Positions 10,158 through 18,944 are shown, counted from the stretch's first letter. The stretch: 64,000 bases of DNA from Lentilactobacillus fungorum (GCF_016860605.1 NZ_BNJR01000021.1:62001-126000); one strand, 5' to 3'. Notes: generated by a model not told the origin, from the letters alone. Numbers and translations are program-made.

Positions 10158-11042
10158 CTATTCCCCCGATCCCTTAGTGATTTTACCCTGCCAGCTTCGT
10201 TGGTATTGCATATGTTTCACGGAGATATAGCCAAGTTTGTTAAATAACGTCGTTTGAATGTGGTTGGTTTTCAGATATTGCAAGAATTTCTTTGTGAGCC
10301 CCGTCGGCTGACCACGCGTATAAATATGCTCGTACGACCAGATTTTCCACCGATTATGAATCACGTTTTCTTCAGTCGGCCGAACGCCGTCAATACTAAT
10401 TGGCTGCACGGACTTGTTCACGTAGCCAAAGGAAACGTAGCTAATTGCCCCAGGAGTTGATGAAACAATCTGGCGAACGGTTCCCGAAGAATCCTGTTCT
10501 TGGGCAACCGCGCTCTCATGACCCTTTAGACCATACTGTTCAAATGTAACCCGGGTGCCACTGCCCTGCGAACGATTAATCAACGTAATGGCAATATTAG
10601 GACCACCGACTTGGCGCCAATTTGTAATTTTGCCAGTAAAAATATCAATTAATTGCTTGGTTGATAGATGATTGACATTGACATCGTTATTAACGATGGG
10701 GGTTACGCCAACAACCGCTATTTTGTGATCAACTAAGCCCTTTGGGTTGATTCCAGCTTTTTCTTCGGCAAACAAATCAGAGTTGCCCATCTGAACGGCT
10801 CCTGATTCGATTTGACTTAACCCAGTGCCGGAACCACCACCTTGAACATTGATAAAGATTCCCGCATGATCACCAGCATATTGTTCACTGGCCGCTTCAA
10901 CCAATGGCTGCAGAGCAGTTGACCCAACGGCCGTAATCGATTGTTGATTCGTTGCCTCTTTACTACGGGCTGCGTAAGCACCAAACCCAGCAACTACAAT
11001 CACAGCTGCAATCAACCATTTCATAAGCGTTCGCTTTCGCAT
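10158..11042 (-). CDS. pstS: Phosphate-binding protein PstS
   Basis: This 294-aa extracellular receptor delivers phosphate to PstCA. Phosphate-site motifs are visible: AVGSTALQPL near the mature N-terminus, GGGSGTGLSQI, and NRSQGSGTRVTFE. The N-terminus has a basic stretch and one hydrophobic helix ending near GFGAYAARS, but no cysteine lipobox. It therefore looks secreted or N-terminally anchored rather than a lipoprotein, which is unusual for Gram-positive PstS. The ATG at 11042 has GGAGG 7 nt upstream; a TTG one codon earlier is possible. Expression should depend on the PhoP boxes upstream. Confidence 0.92.
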   Translation of the reverse strand: MRKRTLMKWLIAAVIVVAGFGAYAARSKEATNQQSITAVGSTALQPLVEAASEQYAGDHAGIFINVQGGGSGTGLSQIESGAVQMGNSDLFAEEKAGINPKGLVDHKIAVVGVTPIVNNDVNVNHLSTKQLIDIFTGKITNWRQVGGPNIAITLINRSQGSGTRVTFEQYGLKGHESAVAQEQDSSGTVRQIVSSTPGAISYVSFGYVNKSVQPISIDGVRPTEENVIHNRWKIWSYEHIYTRGQPTGLTKKFLQYLKTNHIQTTLFNKLGYISVKHMQYQRSWQGKITKGSGE

Positions 11043-11061
11043 CAAAATACCTCCTCATAAA

Positions 11062-11202
11062 GTGAGCGGAGCAAAGCGATTAAAAATCGCCAAGTCGATT
11101 AAACATTTCACGGCTGCCCACGCCGAATCTTTTTCCAAAATCCCAAACTTGGATTTTTGGGCAAGCGAATCCAGGCGCAAGCTTTTGCTTTGCGTAGCTG
11201 TC
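11062..11202 (-). repeat. Long-hairpin repeat in the pstS leader
   Basis: The plus strand starts GTGAGCGGAGCAAAGCG and ends GCTTTGCGTAGCTGTC, the constant ends of the family. The inner constant part reads AAATCCCAAACTTGGATTT. This copy is longer (about 141 bp) and its arms are more diverged than those near ldhD and galE. It ends 5 nt before the pstS ribosome binding site. Confidence 0.75.
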
Positions 11203-11218
11203 TTTGTCTCCACTTGTT

Positions 11219-11272
11219 ATTGTATTAAATCAATGTAAATTTTTGACCAGTCGAATGTAAAGATTATGTAAA
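11219..11272 (-). promoter_or_regulatory. PhoP-box promoter of the pst operon
   Basis: Three TTTACA direct repeats on the minus strand begin at 11272, 11261 and 11239, spaced 11 and 22 bp, exactly one and two helical turns. PhoP of Firmicutes binds TT(A/C)ACA direct repeats with 11-bp spacing. A TACAAT -10 box lies at 11224-11219, with no good -35, as expected for an activator-dependent promoter. Confidence 0.8.
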
Positions 11273-11379
11273 TATGATAGGGGGTTACTTACTTTGAGTT
11301 GGATTGGTCATAATCGGACTAATTGTAAACGGTTCTCATCGATTAACTTGATTGCACCACTTAATTTGTAGATAGTAAA

Positions 11380-11419
11380 GCAGCGCAAACCTGCCACTAA
11401 CTGCGGTTAATTGCGCTGC
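11380..11419 (-). terminator. Hairpin after phoR
   Basis: GCAGCGCAA and TTGCGCTGC form a 9-bp perfect stem around about 22 nt. The following T-tract on the minus strand is weak (TTTACTATC), so it may terminate only partly. Confidence 0.55.
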
Positions 11420-11497
11420 GAATAATTATTGAAGCCAAGTACTTAGCCCCGTTTGTCTGCTGTTTTGCGTTGTTAAATTAATCAAACGACTGCTCAA

Positions 11498-12892
11498 TTA
11501 CTGATCATCTTCTGTGACGATCGGAAACTTGACCGTAAACGTGGAACCAACGCCTCGTTGGCTTTTGACTTGAATCGTGCCACCGATTGCATCAACCAAT
11601 TCTTTGACAATGGACAAGCCCAAGCCCGTTCCACTCACCTTTTGTTTCGTTCTGGAATCATCTACCCGATAGAAGCGTTCAAATAATCGCGAAACGTCCT
11701 TTTGCGCAATGCCAATCCCTGTATCGGCAACTCTAAGTTCCCAATAACTGTCATTGGCGGCATAGTCAATATTAATTTCGCCATCCTTTCGGTTGTACTT
11801 GATGGCATTGCTCACTAAGTTTCGTAGAATACGTGTCAGCATTTTAGTATCAGTATTAACCTTGACGCCGTCTAAAACGTGATTATTAATCGTAATCTGC
11901 TGCCCCTTGGCAATTGATTGGTATGACGTTAATTCCGAGTCGATAAAGGTTCGCAAATGGATAACCTTATATTGATAGTCGCGGCCATTTTGAATATGTG
12001 AAATGGTCAGAACATCTTGAACTAAAGAAGCCAGCTGTTCACTTTGTTGGTCAATAATTTTCAGAAATTCAACTAAACTTTTACGATCATCCATCGCCCC
12101 ATCAAGTAACGTTTTAGTAAAGCCAGAGATTGCCGTAATCGGTGTTTTCAGTTCGTGACTGGCATTACGTAAAAAATCAATCTGCATTTGCTTGACGTTA
12201 ATTAAATCCGAAATATCATAAATAATCACTAAGATATGAAAGTCATTTTCTAACTGGTTAAATAACACACTGGTATCCCAGGTAGTTGAAGGATCACTGA
12301 CGCTTCTTACCTCGGCCTGCTGAGATTGATGATTATCAAAAACATTATCAATTAACGAAAGTAACTGATAATTCCGAATGTCTTGCGTATATGGGTGAAC
12401 CTGATTCAAGATGGGTTTGGCAAGCATAGCCGCCATCTTATGATTGGAGAAAATCACATCATGAGACGAGTCGATGACCATAATGCCAACAGGTAAACTC
12501 GACAAAATCGTAATTAACTCTGTATTGCTATTTTCAATGCTTTTACTTTCATCTTGCTGCCGGGATTGTAATTCGTTCAATTGATCCGCGATCCCTTTAT
12601 AAGGGTTGGCAGGTGCCACAAATAAAGGCGCTGCCGGTTGGTGATTCACGATATTAGTCGTCATTGATTCCAGTTGCTTTAAAATTTTTTCATGCCGATG
12701 ATAACCAATTTGCAATGAGATGGCAGTTATTAAAATCACAATCAGCATCAATGCACTGAGAGCCACTAAGCTGCGATCACGGTCATTAAAAGCATAAAAA
12801 AGCATAACCAGTTCGGCAATGCTTAGTAATAAGATAATTAAAATTTGTTTGGCAATTTTATTCAGCGTCGTCATCCCCAGTTGAGAATTCAT
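11498..12892 (-). CDS. phoR: Sensor histidine kinase PhoR
   Basis: This 464-aa kinase would phosphorylate PhoP in response to phosphate limitation. Two membrane helices (about residues 12-60) are separated by only a few residues, so there is almost no extracellular sensor domain. They are followed by a linker coiled region, a PAS domain (about 115-225), the dimerisation/phosphoacceptor box SHELKTPITAISGF, and the ATPase motifs NLVSNAIKY, DTGIGI and GTGLGLSIVKEL. Sensing may go through PstSCAB-PhoU. The ATG at 12892 has GGGGA 7 nt upstream. It overlaps phoP by 35 nt. Confidence 0.92.
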   Translation of the reverse strand: MNSQLGMTTLNKIAKQILIILLLSIAELVMLFYAFNDRDRSLVALSALMLIVILITAISLQIGYHRHEKILKQLESMTTNIVNHQPAAPLFVAPANPYKGIADQLNELQSRQQDESKSIENSNTELITILSSLPVGIMVIDSSHDVIFSNHKMAAMLAKPILNQVHPYTQDIRNYQLLSLIDNVFDNHQSQQAEVRSVSDPSTTWDTSVLFNQLENDFHILVIIYDISDLINVKQMQIDFLRNASHELKTPITAISGFTKTLLDGAMDDRKSLVEFLKIIDQQSEQLASLVQDVLTISHIQNGRDYQYKVIHLRTFIDSELTSYQSIAKGQQITINNHVLDGVKVNTDTKMLTRILRNLVSNAIKYNRKDGEINIDYAANDSYWELRVADTGIGIAQKDVSRLFERFYRVDDSRTKQKVSGTGLGLSIVKELVDAIGGTIQVKSQRGVGSTFTVKFPIVTEDDQ

Positions 12893-13577
12893 AGCCAAAT
12901 CCCCGAACAGTTTTTAAATACTTAGGCGTTTTAGGATCCGGTTCAATTTTTTCTCTTAAATGGGCGATTTGAATATCAACCATTCGGCTTTGGCCGCTAT
13001 AGTCAAATCCCCAGACACCTGCTAGTAACTGGTCGCGGCTTAAAACTTGATTTTCATGACCGGCTAAGTACTGCATGAGTTCAAATTCCTTTGGTGTCAG
13101 CTTTAAATTCTTTGAATGAGCGCTTACTCGATATTTTTTGTGATCAATCTTAAACGGTCCAGCAACTTCAATATCTTGATCTGCCTTAGCCGGAGTACTG
13201 GTGGCGGCACTCTTTTCATAGCGACGCAACACTGCGTTAATCCGAGCGATCACTTCACGAGGGCTAAAGGGTTTGGGGATATAATCATCAGCGCCCATTT
13301 CCAATCCAAATACCTTATCAAACTCAGTATCCTTGGCGGTCAGTAAAATAACTGGTGTATCATTCCGATCCATCCGCAGTTGTTTGAGAACTTGCTCACC
13401 ACTCATTTCTGGAAGCATTAAATCCAGCAAAACAATGTCAAAAGTACCATGCTCAGCCATTGAGAGTGCATCAACCCCATTAGTCGCGCTCGCAACTTCA
13501 AAGTTTGCCTGCTTTAAGTTGTATTCAAGCAGGGTTACAATTGCCGGCTCATCATCAACCACCAAAACTTTTTTCAC
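12858..13577 (-). CDS. phoP: Response regulator PhoP (OmpR family)
   Basis: This 239-aa regulator has a receiver domain (acidic pocket VDDEPA, phosphoacceptor Asp in DIVLLDLMLPEMSG, Thr in LLTAKD, Lys in KPFSPREV) and a C-terminal winged helix (LTPKEFELMQYL to VRGFGYEF). It should activate pst through the TTTACA repeats upstream of pstS. It overlaps phoR by 35 nt and follows the PDZ gene by 10 nt, suggesting one transcript. Confidence 0.93.
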   Translation of the reverse strand: MKKVLVVDDEPAIVTLLEYNLKQANFEVASATNGVDALSMAEHGTFDIVLLDLMLPEMSGEQVLKQLRMDRNDTPVILLTAKDTEFDKVFGLEMGADDYIPKPFSPREVIARINAVLRRYEKSAATSTPAKADQDIEVAGPFKIDHKKYRVSAHSKNLKLTPKEFELMQYLAGHENQVLSRDQLLAGVWGFDYSGQSRMVDIQIAHLREKIEPDPKTPKYLKTVRGFGYEFSTGDDDAE

Positions 13578-13587
13578 GATAATCCTC

Positions 13588-14748
13588 CTACTTCATAGCC
13601 TGAGTGTATGTCTTTACCCCAATTTCATGCGGAGAGTTTTTAAAAATTGCCGATTCCGTCATTTTGAGTTGATCATTACGGTCGCGAACTTTGAACCGAC
13701 AATACGTTGCGTTCGTTGACAAAGCTCGATAAAACTCATCTTCATTAGCCACGTTGACGCCATTGACGCTCAAGATAACATCCCCAATCTTAAGATCCAT
13801 TTTGGCTGCGGGAGTTCCTGGCTGGATCCCAATAACGCGAATGCCATCCATGACTTCACTATATTCAAAATTGACTTGGCGGTCTCGGTACTTTGCCAAC
13901 CCGATAACAATATAATAGCCACCAAGCAGGATTGCAAGTGATGGTGTAATCATCTGTGGGTAAAATTGACTTATCACAATTAATCCCAAGCCTAAGATCA
14001 CCAAGTAAAAAATAGTTTGACTTAAGTTGAGAAAAAATTGACGCGGCACACTTTTTCTAACGGTTAATTTTAAGCCTAACAGGAACGGAATAATCAAAAT
14101 TGCATACCGATGACCCGCAATTTGAAAGAACGGGATAAATGATAGGTCACTGCTAAACCAATCCCCAGGAACAAATAATAACAATGGGATTAACGTTAAT
14201 TCGTTAAACCTGTAAACGGCTACCTTGGTATGGCGGGTGTTTCGAGCAATTGTTGGTGAATCAAATTTCCCAGCGTTCATTCGAATGAACAGTCCAGTTA
14301 ATAAAAGGGTCACTGTCATTAAAACCAAGTAGCTCAAAGGATTCGTAACTTGACTCATCAACCCTAAACGCCCCAGCCAATCCTCAATCGGATCAAGAAA
14401 CGCCAAACTTGGCAAGTTGAGAATCAATAAACTGGCTAAGGCCATCGCGGTAACTGCAGCAATTAAATTAGGAACGATGATTAAAAGGATTAAGACCAAC
14501 AGCTGATATAGTATCAGCCAACCAACTGAAACCGTTAAAAACCAGCCTAATAAAACAGAAACCGATATCCCTAATATTAAGCCACCTCGAACAAAGTGGC
14601 GTCCCTCGTAGAAATCCTCATAGATTGCAGAATTAAACAATTTTCGTTCTCGCTTAATGCGTTGATGATAAATCAGGTAACTTCTTATTAATCCCACCCA
14701 CAACGCGGGCTGTAAGATATAAAAACCAATTGCAAGTATTATTTTCAT
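13588..14748 (-). CDS. PDZ-domain multispanning membrane protein, MinJ-like
   Basis: This 386-aa protein has about eight hydrophobic helices in the first 280 residues and a C-terminal PDZ domain (about 290-375) containing the ligand-groove region GIQPGTPAAKMDLKIGDVILSVNG. The architecture matches MinJ/YvjD, the Bacillus scaffold between DivIVA and MinD/FtsZ. In Bacillus it lies near prfB and ftsEX, and here it lies near prfB. A topological division role is inferred, not shown. A GAGGG lies 10 nt before the ATG. Confidence 0.75.
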   Translation of the reverse strand: MKIILAIGFYILQPALWVGLIRSYLIYHQRIKRERKLFNSAIYEDFYEGRHFVRGGLILGISVSVLLGWFLTVSVGWLILYQLLVLILLIIVPNLIAAVTAMALASLLILNLPSLAFLDPIEDWLGRLGLMSQVTNPLSYLVLMTVTLLLTGLFIRMNAGKFDSPTIARNTRHTKVAVYRFNELTLIPLLLFVPGDWFSSDLSFIPFFQIAGHRYAILIIPFLLGLKLTVRKSVPRQFFLNLSQTIFYLVILGLGLIVISQFYPQMITPSLAILLGGYYIVIGLAKYRDRQVNFEYSEVMDGIRVIGIQPGTPAAKMDLKIGDVILSVNGVNVANEDEFYRALSTNATYCRFKVRDRNDQLKMTESAIFKNSPHEIGVKTYTQAMK

Positions 14749-14769
14749 TATGTTTATGCCCTCACGAAT

Positions 14770-14799
14770 ATTATACAGCTAGTATATCATTTATCACAA
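14770..14799 (-). promoter_or_regulatory. Promoter of the PDZ-phoPR transcript
   Basis: The minus strand has TTGTGA (14799-14794), an 18-bp spacer and a perfect TATAAT (14775-14770), 22 bp before the ATG. Confidence 0.6.
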
Positions 14800-15170
14800 C
14801 GCGAGGAAAAGTAGGCTGGGCATAACTCATTAAATAATGCAAAAGCGAACTGCTTCGTTAGCCGTCCTGTTGACCGAGGCTGTTACAGAATTGCTTATTA
14901 ATTAATATGTTCTGAATAATCCTTTCCGTTTATTAGAGGTCCACTGACCAGCAAATTTTAATTTCTTTCTTACAATCACTGAATTTCAATCAAATCCCAA
15001 TTAACGATACCGTTGCCGATGCTGGGCTACATTAGCGAGCCAAACCATCAATCCGTTAAGGAGAAGAAACATTGGGTAAGCTCCCATTGATTTCTTACAC
15101 AATGTATATGAAAGGACAATCAAAAAAATATCGTACTAATCAAAGTTATCTAGCCCTAATAATCAAAAGG

Positions 15171-15208
15171 TGTAAGCGCTTGCTTATTTGGCTTTTCTAA
15201 TGTATTCT
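15171..15208 (+). promoter_or_regulatory. cre-like site overlapping the carnitine-module promoter
   Basis: TGTAAGCGCTTGC (15171-15183) contains the palindromic core AAGCGCTT and matches the CcpA cre consensus at most positions. It overlaps TTGCTT (15180-15185), which with a 17-bp spacer leads to TATTCT (15203-15208). CcpA bound here would block the promoter. Confidence 0.6.
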
Positions 15209-15281
15209 ATCTCTGAAATGTTATAAAAGGGGGTTTAGCAATATTGTCAGTCGACTACCTTTAGATTGAGGTGAATCCAAA

Positions 15282-16862
15282 ATGAAAGCATTAATTCAGC
15301 GAAAAAACTTCTTATTCTGGGCATCAATCATCTTTACCGGTTTTTTCTCTCTTTGGGCCGTGATTAGCCCAAAAGGAATGACCGCGACCCTGTGGAACTT
15401 ACTGGGACAATATAACCTTCACTTCAGTTGGTTTACAATGCCAATGCCCATCATTCTGTTACTGATTAGTTTATATTTGGCATTTGGAAAATACGGCAAG
15501 ATCAAGCTTGGCAAGCCTGATGACAAACCCGAAATGAGTACCTTTGCCTGGATTGGCACCCTGTTCACGGCTGGCATTGGAATTGGAATTGTAAATTTTG
15601 GAGTGGCAGAGCCCCTTGTCCACTATCTTCAATCACCAGTTGGAATTTCCGCAGGTATCTCACCTGCACAAGCCGCCGAAAATGGCATGAAGTACAGTAT
15701 GTTCATCTGGGGATTGCCTGCTTGGGCAATTTATACCATGGCGGGATTGGTCATTGGCTACTTTGCCTACTATAAAGGTAAAAAGTTTCTGCCGGGCGAA
15801 CCAATTGCGGCCGGATTTTCTGATAAACCGTGGGCACCCAGCATCGCCGTCTTCGCAAACATCGTTGCTGCTGGTGCCGCTGCCCTCACCCTTGCCGCTC
15901 ACATTGCAATCGGCATTTTTCAAATTCAAAATGCAGTTAAATCAGTCAGTGGGGTCGATATTGCATCGACCACCGGTTCGATTGTCCTGTTGATCATCAT
16001 GTTCTTTATTTATACGTTTGCAGCCATTTTACCAATTCAAAAAGGAATGGGGACGCTGGGGAAACTGAACACCATCGTTGCCGTTATCCTGATGATTTAT
16101 GTATTTATGATTACTAACTCAACGATGATTATGCGCTTAGTAACTGAAAATATCCGCCATGCGTTTCTTGACGTTTTTCCGGTGGCCTTTACCACCTTTC
16201 CGTTTTCCGATCAAAGCTGGTTTGGCTCTTGGCCAAACACCATCATGATTTGGTGGTTCTCATGGACGCCATTTTTGGGAATTTTTATCGCTCGAATTTC
16301 CAAGGGTCGAACCATTCGCCAAATTGTTTTAATGTCAATTCTAGTACCAACTTTCTTCCTGATCTTCTGGTTTAGTGTCTTTGCTGGCAACGGCTTTTAG
16401 AATACCTTCTTCGGCGACGGGAAAATTATCCACTTCATCGCTAACAATCCAGAAAATGTCTACTTGTCGTTCATTATGGTCCTCAAGGAACTGCCGGGAT
16501 TTGCGATCACCGGGCCAATCTTCTTGTTGCTGGTAGTCGTCTTCTTGGCAACCGCCACAACTTCTGGAATGATTTCATTAAGTATCATTACTAGCAATGG
16601 GCCTGAAAATGCACCAAAGAATCGGGTCATTATTTGGTCAATTTTAGCGACAATGATTGCCTTCTCGAACATTATTACGGGAACCTTGGATGGCGTTAAG
16701 GCAGTTGGCGTCATTATTGGAATTCCATTTATGCTATTTGTCTTCTTATCGATTTCTGGCATGTTCCGACAAATGCGGCTTGATTACAGCAGGAACCTCC
16801 TCACGCAAGCCAATAAAAATCAAAAAACCGTCGATCAGCTCGCTGAAGGAAAGAAGGAATGA
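15282..16862 (+). pseudogene. BCCT-family (betaine/carnitine/choline) transporter interrupted by an in-frame TAG
   Basis: The frame is open from ATG 15282, stops at TAG 16398-16400 (codon 373), then stays open in the same frame to TGA 16860-16862, 526 residues in all, the usual BCCT length. Family features are clear on both sides: twelve or so hydrophobic helices, the segment GIGIVNFGVAEPLVHY, and the tryptophan-rich WWFSWTPFLGIFIARISKGR. The TAG falls in the variable stretch just after FWFSVFAGNGF. A single nonsense change (for example from a glutamate codon) is the simplest reading, which would leave a truncated transporter missing the last helices. Sequencing error, strain-level decay or amber readthrough are alternatives. 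Substrate is probably carnitine, given the acyltransferase downstream. Confidence 0.85.
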
Positions 16863-16864
16863 CC

Positions 16865-17041
16865 ATGACAAGCCTCATGATTTTAGCAGCAAATTTAGTT
16901 CCTAAAGAAAACTTTCCATTAGATAAAACACTGATGTCCCACTCCATCATTGGCAACTTAATTACTTCAATTATTATGATTGCCTTTATTGCCTTAATCG
17001 CTTGGATTGTCTACGAAGCCTTTGACGAAAAGAAGGAGTGA
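16865..17041 (+). CDS. Small single-helix membrane protein of the carnitine module
   Basis: This 58-aa protein has one strong hydrophobic helix (about residues 29-50) and a short acidic/basic C-terminus ending DEKKE. An ATG at 16859 overlaps the transporter stop, but AAGGA stands 6 nt before the ATG at 16865. It lies between the BCCT gene and the carnitine acyltransferase with almost no spacing, so it is translated from the same mRNA. I do not recognise the family. A small transporter subunit or a membrane tether is possible. Confidence 0.7.
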   Translation: MTSLMILAANLVPKENFPLDKTLMSHSIIGNLITSIIMIAFIALIAWIVYEAFDEKKE

Positions 17042-17047
17042 GCCAAA

Positions 17048-18796
17048 ATGAACAACCCTAAATACACGACAGATTTAATGGCAAAGCTACCCAAATTGCC
17101 AGTGCCAAGCCTCGAAGTAACTTTAAAGCGCCTAAAAAAATGGTCAACCCCGTTGTTAAGTGACAAGGAATTTACGGATCTGGACGCCACAATTGATCAA
17201 TTTGCAAAATCTGATGGTCTGATTCTGCAACAACGATTAATGGACATGGCCAAACAGACTGAAGGCAGCTGGTTAGCATCAATTTGGGAAACTGGTTATT
17301 TGTCAAATCGGAAACCGCTTCAGAGTTCATCCAATTTTGCCTTCACCGTTAGCCCCGATGACATCCCCGAAAATACCTCGCTAGCACATTTGACTGCAGA
17401 GATCATTGATCACCTCACCGAATCCTATCTGAGCTTTGCAACGGGTAAACAACCAATTGAACAGTTCCATGATGGCAGTCCAATGGATATGAGCTACTAT
17501 CTCAACTTTTTTAAATCGATGCGGTTTGCCCATGTCCAAGAAGATACTTTCCATCAGGGCATTGCTGACATCCGCGAACAGAAGGTGACCATTATTCACG
17601 GTGGGCAGATTTTCTTTGTTCAGGTAACCGATGAAAATGGCCAGCAGACTTCAATTAATCATATTGAGTCACAAATTAACGGTATTATTAAACGTAAAGA
17701 TAATAACGACCATTTCCCAGGAATTATCACAAGCCTGCCAAGAGAAGAAGCTGCTCAGCTATTAACTAAGCTTTGGCATTCTCCGCATAACAAGGCTGTT
17801 TGGAATTCGGTTGCCGACTCCCTCTTTTCAGTCAGTTTAGTGGAAACGCTCATAAGCGGTAATTATTTAAAAGAAGTCCTTTTAGGGATTAACGATCGCT
17901 TCGTGGATAAAACGCTGCAGGTTGTGGTTTTCAATGACCTTCATGTCGGCTTTGCCATTGAGCATAGTCGCGTCGATGGCGTCCCTGCCCTAAACTTAAT
18001 TCAGCACGCCATGACTGGTTTGACAAGCGATTCAGCGATTCCCATTACCGATGCAAAATTAGATCCTAAATCCTTTGAATTAGACGCGGAATTGACAGCT
18101 AATTTAGCTAATGCTTATGAAGCTGCTGAGAAATGGTACACACAGATGAGCATTGCCAGTCACTCATTTAAGCACTTTGGCAAAACCCGGATCAAAACAG
18201 CTAAAGTTAGTCCAGATGCGTTCTTTCACATTGCTTTGGCATTGGCAATGTTTCGCTTAACCGGCCAATGGCGCAGTATTTATGAACCCGTCTCCATGCG
18301 GGCCTTTTACCAGGGCAGGACAGAGAACGCCCGCAGTGTGAATATAGAGAAAAAACGATTCATCATTGTCCTCCAAAACGGTGAGTCATCAGTCCAACTC
18401 AAACCACTATTTGAAGTGGCTGCGAAAGCCCACACAGACAGAATTCGGCTGGCTCAGAATGGTTATGGGGTTGAACGACATCTGTTAGGATTGGAAACCG
18501 TCTTTAACAAAAGCCCTGAAGGACTGGAAGTTGCTGACAAGTTATTCCACTCAAAGCAGCTTGCGAAGCTTCGAACTGACTATCTTTCCACCACTTCCAT
18601 CCCATTTTCCGTCATTCAAGGGCTCACCTTCGCACCAACCGCAGCCGATGGATATGGCGTATACTACGGTATTCTTGATGATGAAATCCGCTTAGCCGTT
18701 TCTGGGTGGACCAATGACCCATTAACACCGAAACAGTGGCTGGCTGAAATTCAACAGAGCCTGGATGATTTAATGGCTCTGATAACTAGCTGGTAA
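17048..18796 (+). CDS. Choline/carnitine O-acyltransferase family protein
   Basis: This 582-aa enzyme should exchange acyl groups between CoA and carnitine. Family landmarks are in order: SNRKPLQSSSNFAF near 85-98, the catalytic His306 in AIEHSRVDG, KVSPDAFFHIALALA (386-400) in the CoA region, YEPVSMRAFYQGRTENARS (412-430), STTS at 514-517 in place of the usual STSQ, and ADGYGVYY near 533-540. The family is mainly eukaryotic and rare in bacteria. Its position after a BCCT transporter supports carnitine as substrate, giving reversible acetyl- or acylcarnitine formation in the cytoplasm. AAGGAG lies 9 nt before the ATG. The whole coding frame appears intact. Confidence 0.88.
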   Translation: MNNPKYTTDLMAKLPKLPVPSLEVTLKRLKKWSTPLLSDKEFTDLDATIDQFAKSDGLILQQRLMDMAKQTEGSWLASIWETGYLSNRKPLQSSSNFAFTVSPDDIPENTSLAHLTAEIIDHLTESYLSFATGKQPIEQFHDGSPMDMSYYLNFFKSMRFAHVQEDTFHQGIADIREQKVTIIHGGQIFFVQVTDENGQQTSINHIESQINGIIKRKDNNDHFPGIITSLPREEAAQLLTKLWHSPHNKAVWNSVADSLFSVSLVETLISGNYLKEVLLGINDRFVDKTLQVVVFNDLHVGFAIEHSRVDGVPALNLIQHAMTGLTSDSAIPITDAKLDPKSFELDAELTANLANAYEAAEKWYTQMSIASHSFKHFGKTRIKTAKVSPDAFFHIALALAMFRLTGQWRSIYEPVSMRAFYQGRTENARSVNIEKKRFIIVLQNGESSVQLKPLFEVAAKAHTDRIRLAQNGYGVERHLLGLETVFNKSPEGLEVADKLFHSKQLAKLRTDYLSTTSIPFSVIQGLTFAPTAADGYGVYYGILDDEIRLAVSGWTNDPLTPKQWLAEIQQSLDDLMALITSW

Positions 18797-18902
18797 TATC
18801 TATACGATGATGCAATTAAACAATCACCTAATAACTCTGTTGGAAAGGCTGTACTAGCCGGCTTTTCAACGGAACTTAATTAATATCCGCGAATATTAAC
18901 TA

Positions 18903-18944
18903 AAAATGAGATTGAGAACAGTTATCTGTTCCAATCTCATTTTT
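18903..18944. terminator. Bidirectional terminator between the carnitine module and prfB
   Basis: AAAATGAGATTG and CAATCTCATTTT pair around AGAACAG/CTGTTC, with T-rich sequence on both sides. It serves both converging transcripts. A weaker GTTGGAAAG/CTTTTCAAC hairpin precedes it at 18839-18870. Confidence 0.85.

Larger units (their letters stand above)
11043..11497. other. Non-coding region between phoR and pstS
   Basis: These 455 bp hold, in transcription order on the minus strand, the phoR terminator (11380-11419), about 100 bp with no recognised feature, the PhoP-box promoter of pstS (11219-11272), and a copy of the long-hairpin repeat filling the pstS leader (11062-11202). Confidence 0.8.
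14749..15281. other. Divergent non-coding region between minJ-like gene and carnitine module
   Basis: These 533 bp hold the promoter of the PDZ gene (14770-14799) and the cre/promoter of the transporter (15171-15208). On the minus strand 15001-15072 is a possible 23-codon membrane-peptide frame with GGGAG 8 nt before its ATG. I see no other supported feature. Confidence 0.6.

Noticed and set aside
15040-15110. Hairpin around ATTGGG/CCCATT as a terminator
   Set aside because: The arms do not pair consistently and there is no T-tract.
16398-16400. TAG as pyrrolysine or other programmed recoding
   Set aside because: No stimulatory structure or pyrrolysine machinery is visible, and the family does not use it; a nonsense mutation is simpler.
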